A stretch of DNA of 64,000 nucleotides from Flavobacteriales bacterium (GCA_016721825.1 JADKHI010000004.1:186001-250000), one strand, 5' to 3'. Counted from the stretch's first letter, positions 1-11,199 are shown. Notes: generated from the letters alone by a model not told the origin. Numbers and translations are program-made.

Positions 1-929
1 ACATCAAGCGAACTGTTCACAAGGCTTCGCGCGAAACGGCGGCTTCTACGCAACTCATCCTGGGTAAGGCGGTGTTCCTTGATCTCCTTACGGAGCACCT
101 GGTTCACCTCCTCGGCCATGCGTGAACGCAACCGCTCCTCGATCAGATTCTCGTGAACACCCGGCTCATGAAGGGTTATCTGTGTGGCATGGACGCCTTC
201 ATACACCATGGACGCAGCGTGCGCGATCACCTCCCGCCGGGTCAACGCGCCACCGACGTGAATGGTGATCGGGCTTGGTCGAAGCTGCCCCTCGGCCTCT
301 CTGATCAACTTGGAAAGCAGAGCAGCCTCATCCGGTCCGAAGAGCTGTTCCAAACCGCTCCCGATCACAGGCGTGCCATCCAACATCTGCTCCAGGGCGG
401 GGTTCGCATATCGAACAGAGCCGACCTGAACGATGAGGACACCATCGCGCATGCGCTCCACCAACTGGCGGTAGTTGTCCAACAGGGACCGATGTTCCAT
501 TTCGGCCATCCGGTAAGTCGAGATGTCGATCAGGGTTCCGGTGATGGTGCTGTGCCCATCGGCCGCCTTTCTGATGGAGACGTTCTCCAACACCGTGATG
601 GCCCTTCCGCTGCGGTGTTTCAGCGTGATCTCGTAATTGGCTAGTTCACCCCGTTCCTGTAGGTCTTTCAGGAATTGTTCGCGTTGGTCCGCATCATGGT
701 AGAGCTCTGTGCAGGGTAGCCGCATGAGCTCCTGGCGGTCAGTATATCCGAGAATGCGGGCCATGCTCTGGTTGCAATCCACGAACTGACCGGCCATGGT
801 AGTGTGGAAAACCCCGGCCAAGTTGTTACCGACCAGATCATCATAGCGCTGCTTCAGTTCGAGGTAAGCCCTGCCAAGCTCGTTCTGCTCAGGCACGCCG
901 TCTTCCGATCGCTCGACCTTCTTTGTCAC
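1..929 (-). CDS. PAS-domain sensor protein (3' part beyond window edge)
   Basis: The minus strand is open from a GTG at 929 to the window edge, with an in-frame TAA just upstream, so the GTG is a reasonable start. The first 310 residues show two PAS-like sensor domains: about residues 33-145 (GVFHTTMAGQFVDCNQSMA, then ILGYTDRQEL) and about 150-265 (DGVLIVQVGSVRYANPALEQ). A charged helix follows and what looks like the start of a third PAS. No kinase or output domain is inside the window, so whether this is a histidine kinase, diguanylate cyclase or other sensor cannot be told. There is no signal peptide or membrane segment in the visible part, so sensing is probably cytoplasmic. Confidence in PAS content is good; the output is unknown. 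Confidence 0.8.
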   Translation of the reverse strand, partial: MTKKVERSEDGVPEQNELGRAYLELKQRYDDLVGNNLAGVFHTTMAGQFVDCNQSMARILGYTDRQELMRLPCTELYHDADQREQFLKDLQERGELANYEITLKHRSGRAITVLENVSIRKAADGHSTITGTLIDISTYRMAEMEHRSLLDNYRQLVERMRDGVLIVQVGSVRYANPALEQMLDGTPVIGSGLEQLFGPDEAALLSKLIREAEGQLRPSPITIHVGGALTRREVIAHAASMVYEGVHATQITLHEPGVHENLIEERLRSRMAEEVNQVLRKEIKEHRLTQDELRRSRRFARSLVNSSLD

Positions 930-966
930 GGCCCGAACTTACACAGCCCTGAGGGGTTCGCCCGCA

Positions 967-2568
967 CTACTCTTCCGGAGAAGCACCGGGTTCGAACGGC
1001 GGCGGCACTTTGGTGCCATCGATCCGCATCTCGTGCCCATCCTTGTACTTGATGGTCATGAGCAGGTTACCATACACGTCATAGGTCATCAGATCGCCTT
1101 GTCGCAACCCCATGCTGTAGCGACCGTCCTCCATCAGATTCCCGTTCGGCCAATAGTACCGGTGGCGGCCATCCGGCTCCCCGTTCACATAGGAGCCCAC
1201 GAAGCTCTTTTTTCCGTTGTCGTAGGTGTACACCCATTCTCCATCCTTCAGGCCATCCTTGTAGGCACCCTCCTCCCGGTGGTCGCCCACATGATAGCTC
1301 CACTTTCCATCGCGGAGCCCGTCGATGTACTCCCCTTGGGTGATCACTTCACCCTGTTCATCATACTCCACTGAAGCCCCGTCCTCTTTGCCTTTCCGGT
1401 AGTTCTCCTCCCGATGTCGTGCGCCCCCCTCGAAGAACCAGATCCAGAGACCCTGGGCAAGGCCGTTCTGGTACTTCCCTTTCTGTTCTACAGCCCCGCT
1501 CCGGTGATAGTAGGTCCATTCTCCCTCTCGCCTGCCACCCTTGTAGTCTCCCTCCGCACGCTTTTCACCGGTCTGGTAATACTCGGTCCAATGACCCTCC
1601 AGCGCACCAATATCGTTCACTCCGCCTTCGCTCATACGCCGGTCTCCTTGGTAGATCGCCGCTGATACCACCTTGCCGTGATCATCGTACTGGCGGAACA
1701 AACCCTCCTTCTTCCCTTCCTTGGAATAGCTGCCGATGCTGCTCACCTTCCCATTGCTGTGGTAGGTGTTCTTGATCTGCAACAACATGGTCTCCTGGGC
1801 TCCGGTCTGCGCCTGGTCCATGTCGTACTTCACCATGACCTTCAGGTTGCCATTGGCGTCGTATTCCTTGAAGATGCCTTGCCGCTTGTCGTCCACGAAG
1901 CCTCCCTCCCACTTCGGCTTACCGTTGGCATTGAATTCTTTCCAGGGCCCTTGGCGAAGACCTGCCTTGTCATAGCGGTTGATCTCTTCGCGTCGTTGCA
2001 GGACCCCGGCGCGATAGGTTGCTAGGCCGATGATCCTTCCATCCTCAGCGTACTCGATCGCTTTACCCTCCTCTATCCCCTCTTTGAAGGGGATCACCTT
2101 CTGGAGCTTTCCGTTGGGGAAAAAGTACTTGGTGTCACCATTCTTTATGTCGTCCCGATAGAGCTCTTCGCTCACCAGGGAGCCGTCTGCGGCGAACTTG
2201 CGGAGCGGTCCGTTCTTGCGGTCCGCTTGGTATTGGATCGTGGACATCAACTTGGCGTCCGGACCATAGAATTTCCAAGTGCTGTCGAGCAAAAAGCGAA
2301 CGCGATCGCCCTCGCTTTTCAGAACCCCGGTGTCGTAGTACGCTTTCCAATGGCCTTCAGGTTTTCCATCCACAAGGTAGCCTTCGCTGGCCACCTTTCC
2401 GTTGGGGTGAAAGTACTGCTTGAAGCCATCGTCGGTCTGTGCTGCACCCACCAACGGCAGAATGCTGAACACACAGAACATGCATTCAATTATCTTCTTT
2501 AAAAGATGTTGTTGATATGAATAGGGCTGTTGATCGTGTGAAAGATCTGCCCGTGTGGAGCTTGACAT
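967..2568 (-). CDS. Secreted MORN-repeat / YwqK-family protein
   Basis: The 533-residue protein is built almost wholly of about 20 short repeats of the MORN/YwqK type, seen as YHPNGK-, DGKPEGHWKAYY-, NGLAQGLWIWFF- and KDGLKDGEWVYTY-like units of 20-25 residues. The family is common in Bacteroidota and is often labelled 'YwqK antitoxin-like', but no toxin partner is present here and that label should not be read as function. A hydrophobic stretch near residues 30-43 (FCVFSILPLVGAAQ) looks like a signal peptide. The ATG used leaves a long polar leader before it, so the true start may lie closer to residue 25-30. The role is unknown; a surface or periplasmic scaffold is a guess. Confidence 0.85.
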   Translation of the reverse strand: MSSSTRADLSHDQQPYSYQQHLLKKIIECMFCVFSILPLVGAAQTDDGFKQYFHPNGKVASEGYLVDGKPEGHWKAYYDTGVLKSEGDRVRFLLDSTWKFYGPDAKLMSTIQYQADRKNGPLRKFAADGSLVSEELYRDDIKNGDTKYFFPNGKLQKVIPFKEGIEEGKAIEYAEDGRIIGLATYRAGVLQRREEINRYDKAGLRQGPWKEFNANGKPKWEGGFVDDKRQGIFKEYDANGNLKVMVKYDMDQAQTGAQETMLLQIKNTYHSNGKVSSIGSYSKEGKKEGLFRQYDDHGKVVSAAIYQGDRRMSEGGVNDIGALEGHWTEYYQTGEKRAEGDYKGGRREGEWTYYHRSGAVEQKGKYQNGLAQGLWIWFFEGGARHREENYRKGKEDGASVEYDEQGEVITQGEYIDGLRDGKWSYHVGDHREEGAYKDGLKDGEWVYTYDNGKKSFVGSYVNGEPDGRHRYYWPNGNLMEDGRYSMGLRQGDLMTYDVYGNLLMTIKYKDGHEMRIDGTKVPPPFEPGASPEE

Positions 2569-2882
2569 CGTTGGTTATCAAAAGTAGTCAACGTGTTGTG
2601 AACGATCGAAGCCTACGGGGGTTTGGACAGAGCATAGGAGGGACGGGCTCAAGCAACGGTGATCCAACGATCGTTGATCGATCAAGTGTTCGGGGCACGT
2701 GCATAGAACGGGTCATGTTAGCGGGGCTTGGATCGTTCGATCGTTGTGTGAAGTTGCTGATTGAAGTTACTAGGTCCTTTCACCAGATCGATCAAGCAGA
2801 AGAGGACGCTTGGTCGGGTGGAATTGTTGTGCCGAGTTATGCACGGTGAAAGATCTCTATCAACGATCCGATCGTGGGATCC
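2531..2882. repeat. GATC-dense intergenic segment
   Basis: The space between the divergent MORN and rpiB genes contains about 15 GATC tetramers in roughly 350 bases, many inside partly palindromic strings such as CGATCGTTGATCGATCAAG (2669-2687) and GGATCGTTCGATCGTTG (2730-2746). Chance expectation is between one and two. No coding frame with plausible protein was found. A smaller cluster of related strings lies at 30609-30645. Confidence 0.6.
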
Positions 2883-2895
2883 TTTTAGCCCCAGC

Positions 2896-2903
2896 TATCT
2901 TTG
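2896..2903 (+). promoter_or_regulatory. Candidate Bacteroidota -7 promoter element for rpiB
   Basis: TATCTTTG matches the Bacteroidota housekeeping -7 consensus TAnnTTTG and lies about 39 bases before the rpiB ATG. A clear -33 TTTG was not found at the usual spacing. Transcription would start near 2908-2910 with a short leader. Confidence 0.45.
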
Positions 2904-2941
2904 ACACACCGAAGGCGCTGACCGCCCGGAACATACACCCC

Positions 2942-3388
2942 ATGCGCATTGCCATTGGAAGTGACCACGCCGGCATCGACCTGAAGCACGCTGTAAAGGA
3001 ACATCTGAAGGCGCGTGGTATGGAAGCTGTGGACAAAGGCGCGCATGTGCGCGATAGCGTGGACTATCCGGACTATGCGCATGCTGTGGCCACGGCAGTA
3101 ACGACGGGTGACGTTAGTCTGGGGATTGTTATCTGTGGCAGTGGCAACGGTGTGAACATCACCGCGAACAAGCATGCGGGGGTGCGTAGTGCCCTGGCAT
3201 GGAATGAAGAAGTGGCCGCACTTGCCCGCGCGCACAATAACGCCAACGTGCTGGCGCTTCCTGCCCGGTTCATCACGGATCAACTGGCTTTGCGCATCGT
3301 GGATTCCTTCCTGGATGCGAGCTTTGAAGGTGGCCGTCATGCTCGGCGTGTGGAGAAGATCGAGCCGGAGCAGGCTGAGCGCAATTGA
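2942..3388 (+). CDS. rpiB: Ribose-5-phosphate isomerase B
   Basis: This is a 148-residue RpiB/LacA/LacB-family sugar isomerase, a typical family length. It interconverts ribose 5-phosphate and ribulose 5-phosphate in the cytoplasmic pentose phosphate pathway. The N terminus MRIAIGSDHAGIDLK is the family signature, and the active-site loop GIVICGSGNGVNITANK carries the catalytic-type Cys at about residue 62. ARAHNNANVLALPARF and a C-terminal HARRVEKIE complete the pattern. The frame stays open upstream of the ATG at 2942, but only from this ATG does the conserved domain begin. The M28 peptidase gene starts 13 bases after the stop, so the two are probably cotranscribed from the promoter at about 2900. 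Confidence 0.96.
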   Translation: MRIAIGSDHAGIDLKHAVKEHLKARGMEAVDKGAHVRDSVDYPDYAHAVATAVTTGDVSLGIVICGSGNGVNITANKHAGVRSALAWNEEVAALARAHNNANVLALPARFITDQLALRIVDSFLDASFEGGRHARRVEKIEPEQAERN

Positions 3389-3401
3389 ACATCCTTAGGG
3401 T

Positions 3402-4982
3402 ATGAAGCTGAACATCTTGTTGCTGGCGGCTCTTTGCGCCTCACCGACCCTTGTCAATGGTCAGCGGGACACCCTGGTTGAACGATACCTTAACACGATC
3501 ACCCGCCAAGAGCTCCAGGGACACCTTGAGGTGTTGGCCAGTGATGCCTACGAAGGCCGGGAAACGGGCTTCAAGGGACAGAAGATGGCCGCAGAGTACC
3601 TGCGGAAGGCGTTTGCTTCAATGAGCATTGGTCCAGTTCCTGACTGGGAACAACGGGGACTACTTGCGCCGGGTTATGAGCAACCCTTCGCGGTGGAATT
3701 GAGCAAGCCAGGAACCTTGAAACTGGAGGTGAACGGGGCTCGCCAAGGCTTTATGGAGAGCTACTTCTACTTCAGCGAGCGCACCGAGAAGGACCTGGTG
3801 TTCAGTGAAGTGGTGTTCATGGGGTTCGGGGAGAACACGCCGACCCGGAACGACTATGTCGACTTGGACGTGAAGGGAAAGGTGGTGCTTGTTGTGGAGG
3901 GCGAAGGTGGACGTGCGGCCAAAGCCGCTGAGCCGGACAACGCGTTCTTTTCCGGCCTGACCCGTAAGACCGCGGCTGCCACCGCTGCTGGAGCACGTGT
4001 AGTGCTGTACGCAAGCCCCAATGCAGATGCTATGATGACCGAATTCGGCCACTATCTCACTTCAAGCCGAATGACGTTGAAGGGTCAGGTGAAGGATGAG
4101 GAAGCGCCCCAGAACGCCACACAGGTCATCATCATCGATCAGGAACTGGCCGAGCGGATCCTGCAGAAGGGCGGTATACACTGGAAGAAGCTGACCAAGG
4201 CCTGTCGGAGACCAGGAAAAGCCATCCCCTGTGCATTGGCGTTACGCTACCTGCCAGAGGCTCAGCAGCTGCAGGCAGAGAACGTGTTGGGCTATGTGGA
4301 AGGCACCGACCTGAAGGACCAGCTGGTGATCGTAACGGCGCACTATGACCACATTGGCAAGGACGGCGACGAAGTCTACAATGGCGCCGACGATGATGGC
4401 TCCGGCACAGTGGCGCTGCTGGAGATGGCACAGGCCTTTGCACAAGCACGGAAAGAAGGTCATGGACCGCGTCGCAGCTTATTGTTCATGCCCGTTAGCG
4501 GTGAGGAAAAGGGGTTACTGGGTTCGGAATACTACAGCGATCACCCGGTGTTCCCATTGGAAAGCACGGTGGCGGACCTGAACATCGACATGATCGGTCG
4601 GACGGATTCGGCTCACAGGGATAGCAAGCCATACGTGTATGTGATCGGCAGCGATCGCCTCAGCTCGGACCTGCACCGGATCAACGAGGAAGCGAACACG
4701 GCCTATGTCGGCTTGGAGCTGGACTACACGTTCAATGGCGCCAACGACCCGAACCGGTTCTACTACCGAAGCGACCATTACAACTTCGCGCGGAAGGGGG
4801 TGCCGGTCATCTTCTATTTCAGTGGTGTGCATGCGGATTACCATCAGCCTACGGACGAGGTTGACCGCATCCGGTTCGACCTGCTGGAACAACGTACGCG
4901 TTTGGTGTTCGCCACGGCCTGGGAATTGGCGAACCGCAGCGAGCGGATCGCGGTCGACAAGGCTGTTGAGAAGGGCGAATAG
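3402..4982 (+). CDS. Secreted M28-family zinc aminopeptidase-like protein
   Basis: The 526-residue protein has a signal peptide (about residues 1-20, cleavage after VNG) and an M28 peptidase domain in its C-terminal half. Metal-binding landmarks of the family are visible: TAHYDHIG (about 312-319), NGADDDGSG (about 327-335), SGEEKGLLGSEYYSD (about 366-380), IDMIGR and the late YHQPTDE with a ligand-type His. The region at about 120-240 may hold a PA-like insert, as is frequent in the family. The likely role is periplasmic or extracellular removal of N-terminal amino acids for nutrition; substrate unknown. It follows rpiB by 13 bases. Confidence 0.92.
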   Translation: MKLNILLLAALCASPTLVNGQRDTLVERYLNTITRQELQGHLEVLASDAYEGRETGFKGQKMAAEYLRKAFASMSIGPVPDWEQRGLLAPGYEQPFAVELSKPGTLKLEVNGARQGFMESYFYFSERTEKDLVFSEVVFMGFGENTPTRNDYVDLDVKGKVVLVVEGEGGRAAKAAEPDNAFFSGLTRKTAAATAAGARVVLYASPNADAMMTEFGHYLTSSRMTLKGQVKDEEAPQNATQVIIIDQELAERILQKGGIHWKKLTKACRRPGKAIPCALALRYLPEAQQLQAENVLGYVEGTDLKDQLVIVTAHYDHIGKDGDEVYNGADDDGSGTVALLEMAQAFAQARKEGHGPRRSLLFMPVSGEEKGLLGSEYYSDHPVFPLESTVADLNIDMIGRTDSAHRDSKPYVYVIGSDRLSSDLHRINEEANTAYVGLELDYTFNGANDPNRFYYRSDHYNFARKGVPVIFYFSGVHADYHQPTDEVDRIRFDLLEQRTRLVFATAWELANRSERIAVDKAVEKGE

Positions 4983-4984
4983 CC

Positions 4985-6244
4985 CTAGCGGGCTGCCGTA
5001 GCGGCTGGATCCTCAGCCAGCAACTGCTGAATGAAGGAATCCAGGTTGCGCTTGTAGTTCACATAGTGCTCACCGGTACCGGGTCCGTAGAAGCCCGTGC
5101 GGATGCGACGCACTTTCCCGGCCTTATCGATGAAGATGCAGGTCGGATAGCTCATCACGTGGTCCAGGAACGGGAGCTGGGCGCTGTTGTTCTCCTTGCT
5201 GGCCTCACCGGCGTAGGCGATCGGGTATTTCACATCGAGTTCATCACGGAAGCGCTTCAGGGCGGCAACGGCCTTGTTCGGATCGGGGTGTTTCTCAAAG
5301 GCGATCGCCATCACCTCTAGACCCTTGTCATGGTAGGTGTCGTAAAGTTCATCCAGCAACAAGGTCTCGTCCACGCAGTTGGGGCACCAGCTACCCATCA
5401 CCTGTACCATTTGAACATGGCCTGCGTGCGCCTTGTCCGTAGGGGACACCGTGCCGCCGTCGATGGTGGGGAATGTGAAGTTCACCATGTCGTGGCCCTC
5501 CTTCAGGAAGGTGAGGGAGTCCGGATCCCGTAATCGGAAGTCCGAATTCCTTATGGCCACCCAGGGCTCCTGCCAATGGATGCCGCTCCAATAACGACCG
5601 ATCAGGCTATCATTCCGAAGCGCGGCCTTGAAAAGGAAGGCATGGGAGCCATCAAAGCACGAAAGAAGCATTGAGTCACCGTCCATCGTGCCCTCCAGAA
5701 AGCGGTAGTCACCGGTCTCCGTACCGAAAGTGCCTGTGACAAGTTCGTTCTCTGAACGGAAGAGCCCCAACGCATCATAGGCGTCCTCAGAACCAGGGCT
5801 GAAGTGGACCTCCCATTGCCCCCCCAACGAAGCGGCCGCACTTGCTGATCGGCGAGCGAACCGAGGGCTTTCACCTGCCGATGCGAGAAAAGGAACGCGG
5901 TAGTCGGGGCCTTTCAGGTAATTGCACCAGACTCCGGCAATGCCGCTATCACCAGCCAGTACACCGCGGAACTCGGAGTCGAACAAGGGCATGCGTATAT
6001 GGATCGAATCACCGCTCAGAACGATGTCGTCAACAGCGATCTTCTCCTCGCCATTGTGTAACAGAAGGTGATAACCGGTGCTGTCGTGGTCCAGATCGAA
6101 AAGGAACGGAAGCTCCTGTCCGTTCAGGTCGAGCGCCATGCGCCACGGGCCCGATCGCAGCGGTTCGCGGGCGCGTTCGGTTCGCTTCGCGGAGCAACCA
6201 ACGAGAACGCACAGAACAAGGAAAGGAAACAGATGACGCAGCAT
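4985..6244 (-). CDS. TlpA-like thioredoxin-fold lipoprotein
   Basis: Starting at the ATG at 6244 gives a 419-residue lipoprotein with a lipobox ending LVGC (Cys 17). An upstream open stretch in the same frame is shadow of the neighbouring gene and is left out. The first about 250 residues are beta-rich and match no family I can name. The C-terminal about 140 residues are a TlpA/ResA-type thioredoxin domain with the redox pair WCPNC at about 286-290 and the cis-Pro region MSYPTCIFID. It is probably a periplasmic thiol reductase anchored in a membrane, keeping cysteines reduced, for example for cytochrome maturation. Convergent with the M28 gene (2 bases between stops). Confidence 0.88.
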   Translation of the reverse strand: MLRHLFPFLVLCVLVGCSAKRTERAREPLRSGPWRMALDLNGQELPFLFDLDHDSTGYHLLLHNGEEKIAVDDIVLSGDSIHIRMPLFDSEFRGVLAGDSGIAGVWCNYLKGPDYRVPFLASAGESPRFARRSASAAASLGGQWEVHFSPGSEDAYDALGLFRSENELVTGTFGTETGDYRFLEGTMDGDSMLLSCFDGSHAFLFKAALRNDSLIGRYWSGIHWQEPWVAIRNSDFRLRDPDSLTFLKEGHDMVNFTFPTIDGGTVSPTDKAHAGHVQMVQVMGSWCPNCVDETLLLDELYDTYHDKGLEVMAIAFEKHPDPNKAVAALKRFRDELDVKYPIAYAGEASKENNSAQLPFLDHVMSYPTCIFIDKAGKVRRIRTGFYGPGTGEHYVNYKRNLDSFIQQLLAEDPAATAAR

Positions 6245-6320
6245 GGAGAGGGCGAAATATACCCGGGCGCCTTGAATGCGCAGGTCCTGAAAGTGAAGCA
6301 GGCAGAGGATCCTACGGGGA

Positions 6321-7883
6321 CTACAAGTCGAACTTGATGCCCTGTGCCAGAGGAAGCTTGGCGCCGTAGTTGATGGTGTTCGTCTGGCGGCGCATGTAGG
6401 CCTTCCAGGCGTCGCTACCGCTTTCGCGCCCGCCACCGGTCTCTTTCTCGCCACCGAAAGCACCCCCGATCTCCGCACCGCTGGTACCGATGTTCACGTT
6501 GGCGATGCCGCAATCGCTTCCTGCTGCACCGAGGAATCGCTCAGCCTCGCGCAGGTCAAGCGTCATAATGGCACTGCTCAGCCCTTGCTTCACGTTGTTC
6601 TGGATAGCGATGGCCTCGTGCACATCGCCGGTGTAACGCAGTAAGTAAAGGATCGGCGCGAACGTCTCCTCTTGGACAATGGCCATTTCCGCCGTGGCCT
6701 CCACGATCGCTGGCTTCACGTAGCAACCGCTCGTGTACCCCTCCCCGCTCAGAACACCTCCTTCAACAGCGATGGTCGCGCCCTGCTGCTTTGCAGCCTC
6801 CAAGGCCTTCAGGTAGAGCTGGACAGCATGCTCGTCGATCAGCGGCCCGACATGATTATTCTCGTCGAGGGGATCTCCGATGCGGAGCTGTCCGTAGGCC
6901 TTCATCAGCTTCTGTTTAAAGGCTTCGTAAACCTTGTCGTGAATGATCAAGCGGCGCGTGCTTGTGCAGCGTTGGCCAGCCGTGCCCACAGCGCCGAAGA
7001 CGCAGCCGATCAAGGACATGTCCAGGTCGGCCTTATCGCTGATGATGATCGCATTGTTACCGCCCAGCTCCAGTAAGGAACGGCCCAGGCGCTCACCGAC
7101 CGCAGCTCCCACAGCCTTGCCCATGCGTGTACTGCCCGTAGCGCTCACAAGGGGAATGCGTGTGTCGTTGCTCATCCACTCGCCCACTTCACGGCCGCCG
7201 TTCACGATCACGCTCACCCCTTCGGGTACGCCATTGCGCTTGAACACCTCGGCGGTGATGTGCTGACAGGCGATGCTGCAAAGGGGGGTCTTTTCACTGG
7301 GCTTCCACAAGGAAACATCGCCGGATACCCACGCTAGTGCGGTGTTCCAGCTCCAAACGGCCACGGGGAAGTTGAACGCAGTGATGATGCCGACCAACCC
7401 GTACGGGTGCCACTGCTCATACATACGGTGTTCGGGGCGTTCGCTGTGCATCGTAAGCCCGTGCAGCTGACGCGATAGCCCCACGGCGAAGTCGCAGATG
7501 TCGATCATCTCTTGCACTTCTCCGAGCCCTTCTTGATAGCTCTTGCCCATCTCGTAGCTCACCAGCTTACCGAGGTTGGCCTTGTGCTTGCGGAGTTCCT
7601 CGCCAAGCTGTCGGACCACTTCGCCGCGCTTGGGAGCTGGCCATGTGCGCCACTCTATGAAGCCTTTCTGTGCCGTTGCGATCATAGCCTCATATTCGGC
7701 CTTGCTTGCACCGCGCACGGCTCCGATCAACGCACCATCCACAGGGCTGAGGCTCTCAAGCAACACCCCCTCACCCTTCAGCCATTGCGCACCGGTCGAT
7801 ACGCCGCTGTTCACCTCGTGCACGCCGAGGAGGTTAAGGATGTCCTTGATCTTGTTCGGGGCTACGGCGACCGTGGTGCTCAT
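6321..7883 (-). CDS. Aldehyde dehydrogenase, ALDH7 type (aminoadipic semialdehyde dehydrogenase-like)
   Basis: The 520-residue protein carries the full ALDH fold: NAD-binding segment with TAFNFPVAVWSWNTALAW and WKPSEKTP, the general-base motif ELGGNNA near residue 277, and the nucleophile in GTAGQRCTSTRR near residue 311. ALDH7-type features are FNFPVAVW, SATGSTRMGK and the ending GGEKETGGGRESGSDAWK..RRQTNTINY. The ALDH7 family oxidises alpha-aminoadipic semialdehyde in lysine breakdown; that substrate is inferred from family alone. No other lysine-catabolism gene is nearby. A -7 element lies 20 bases before the start. Confidence 0.94.
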   Translation of the reverse strand: MSTTVAVAPNKIKDILNLLGVHEVNSGVSTGAQWLKGEGVLLESLSPVDGALIGAVRGASKAEYEAMIATAQKGFIEWRTWPAPKRGEVVRQLGEELRKHKANLGKLVSYEMGKSYQEGLGEVQEMIDICDFAVGLSRQLHGLTMHSERPEHRMYEQWHPYGLVGIITAFNFPVAVWSWNTALAWVSGDVSLWKPSEKTPLCSIACQHITAEVFKRNGVPEGVSVIVNGGREVGEWMSNDTRIPLVSATGSTRMGKAVGAAVGERLGRSLLELGGNNAIIISDKADLDMSLIGCVFGAVGTAGQRCTSTRRLIIHDKVYEAFKQKLMKAYGQLRIGDPLDENNHVGPLIDEHAVQLYLKALEAAKQQGATIAVEGGVLSGEGYTSGCYVKPAIVEATAEMAIVQEETFAPILYLLRYTGDVHEAIAIQNNVKQGLSSAIMTLDLREAERFLGAAGSDCGIANVNIGTSGAEIGGAFGGEKETGGGRESGSDAWKAYMRRQTNTINYGAKLPLAQGIKFDL

Positions 7884-7902
7884 CGGATGGTTTTGGGGGC
7901 CG

Positions 7903-7910
7903 CAAAGGTA
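7903..7910 (-). promoter_or_regulatory. Candidate -7 promoter element for the ALDH gene
   Basis: On the minus strand the sequence reads TACCTTTG, a perfect TAnnTTTG, 20 bases before the ALDH start codon. The same octamer precedes mnmG at 11063-11070, which supports a shared housekeeping sigma factor signal. A -33 element is not evident. Confidence 0.5.
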
Positions 7911-8145
7911 GCTCGATCGCTGAGGGAGGGATACGATGGTCTCTCGGCGATCCGGCTAACCGACCCGTGGTTTGGTTCCCGTAAGGGCCTAAGAGCGGGC
8001 GATGGCGACGAAGCTCCGTAACCGTCTGTTTATCAGGGGATTACAAGCACATCAATAACGCCACTTTCCGGCACCATCGTCGGGCCAGTGGGGTAGAGCA
8101 CTACACGGGTGCGATAGTGGCGGAAAACGAAGGAAAAGGGCCTTC

Positions 8146-9054
8146 CTAGGGCTCCTGTTTCTGGGCGATGTACAAAGTGCTGGATGTTGGCCGACCTCCG
8201 AGCAGCGCGAGAGCATTGGACCACAGACCGAGCAGTGTGCCCACGATGAGTGCGGTCAGGGTTCCATTGCCTCGATAGCGCTGACTGAGCATCGCGATGT
8301 AGGGTGCGTCCAACCACATTGGGGCTGTGCGGATCATGGAAAAACCGTGTTCGTGGAGCAGCTTGTGAACGTCAGCACGGCGGAAGTGATTCAGGTGGCG
8401 AGGAACGTCGTACGCGGCCCAATCAGGTCCATAGTGTTCGGCATCCCAGCTGTCGCGGTCAGGAACGGCGATCACCAGTAAGCCCCGGTCCGCCAGTAAG
8501 CTGTAGATCTTCTTAAGAGTACGCTTGGGGTCGGGAACATGTTCTAGAACGTGCCACATGGTAACGACCTGGAACTGTTCCTGAGCGGGAAGAGCGTCCA
8601 AGTTGGGCACGACATCCAAGTTGTGGTTGGCGATCGCTTGCTTGCGGGCGCGGAGATCGACTTCGATGCCCTGGGTCAAGTACCCCCTACTCTTCATGTA
8701 GCCAAGGAATTCCCCGGTACCGCAGCCGATGTCCAGCAGCCGGCCGTTCGGACGGATGCGGTGGATAAGCTTGTGCTTGGTCCGTAGGGCGTTCTTACGA
8801 GCCAGCTGATACAACCTGTCTTGCAGGGATTGCGCGGTGTTGGTGTGGGAGATGTAGTCGGGCGAATTGTAGTATGCGCTGATACTGTGCTGGTCAGGTC
8901 GTGGGTTGGTGGTCCGAGCTCCACAGGAGGGGCAATCGACCAGGTGAAAGACCTCCTTACTGACGGTATGGTCAAGTACGGAAAGCGCTGGCGAGAGCGG
9001 GCTGCCGCTACAGAGCGGGCAGGAAACGAGGGTTTCGAGTACGGTATGTTCCAC
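8146..9054 (-). CDS. Class I SAM-dependent methyltransferase with N-terminal zinc ribbon
   Basis: The 302-residue protein starts with a CPLC...CPSCG ribbon (about residues 12-44) and continues as a Methyltransf_23-type domain. Motif I is LLDIGCGTGEFL (about 108-119), and HVLEHVPDPKRTLKKI (about 170-185) is the usual post-II segment. A C-terminal hydrophobic stretch (about 268-290) may contact membrane. The start codon is GTG at 9054, and this GTG is the centre of a parS-like palindrome (9047-9062). It begins 20 bases after mnmG stops, so it is probably in the mnmG transcript; in my recollection of Bacteroidota genomes the two often sit together. Substrate unknown. Confidence 0.88.
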   Translation of the reverse strand: MEHTVLETLVSCPLCSGSPLSPALSVLDHTVSKEVFHLVDCPSCGARTTNPRPDQHSISAYYNSPDYISHTNTAQSLQDRLYQLARKNALRTKHKLIHRIRPNGRLLDIGCGTGEFLGYMKSRGYLTQGIEVDLRARKQAIANHNLDVVPNLDALPAQEQFQVVTMWHVLEHVPDPKRTLKKIYSLLADRGLLVIAVPDRDSWDAEHYGPDWAAYDVPRHLNHFRRADVHKLLHEHGFSMIRTAPMWLDAPYIAMLSQRYRGNGTLTALIVGTLLGLWSNALALLGGRPTSSTLYIAQKQEP

Positions 9055-9062
9055 GTGGAACG
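9047..9062. promoter_or_regulatory. parS-like centromere site 1
   Basis: TGTTCCACGTGGAACG contains the perfect 14-base palindrome GTTCCACGTGGAAC. This matches the ParB binding-site consensus of many bacteria (TGTTnCACGTGnAACA). It covers the start codon of the methyltransferase gene, whose GTG is the palindrome centre. Confidence 0.75.
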
Positions 9063-9073
9063 ATCGGTTAGGT

Positions 9074-10954
<1,881 letters not shown>

Positions 10955-10978
10955 CGCTTATGAAAGGGCCACAAGACT

Positions 10979-10994
10979 TGTTCCACGTGGAACA
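10979..10994. promoter_or_regulatory. parS-like centromere site 3 (mnmG leader)
   Basis: TGTTCCACGTGGAACA is a perfect 16-base palindrome 25 bases before the mnmG start, between the gene and its candidate promoter. It is the best of the three matches to the general parS consensus. Confidence 0.8.
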
Positions 10995-11062
10995 AGGGGC
11001 GTGGATCTCTGATCTTCAATTGGTTAGGCGCTGTGGAGTAGGTATAGGTTCCATGGACGCAG

Positions 11063-11070
11063 CAAAGGTA
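11063..11070 (-). promoter_or_regulatory. Candidate -7 promoter element for mnmG
   Basis: The minus strand reads TACCTTTG (TAnnTTTG) about 109 bases before the mnmG ATG. The resulting leader would contain parS-like site 3, so ParB loading could affect or be affected by mnmG transcription. Confidence 0.45.
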
Positions 11071-11199
11071 GATCCCGACCGGATCTGTTGTTGATCCCTT
11101 CGGCCTTTGCAATGACGAAAGGCGGCTTCACATTCCGCAGAGAAAGGTCCACATCACCAAGCAGCGATAGCCAGCCCGGTCCGTGTAGTTTTCACCACC

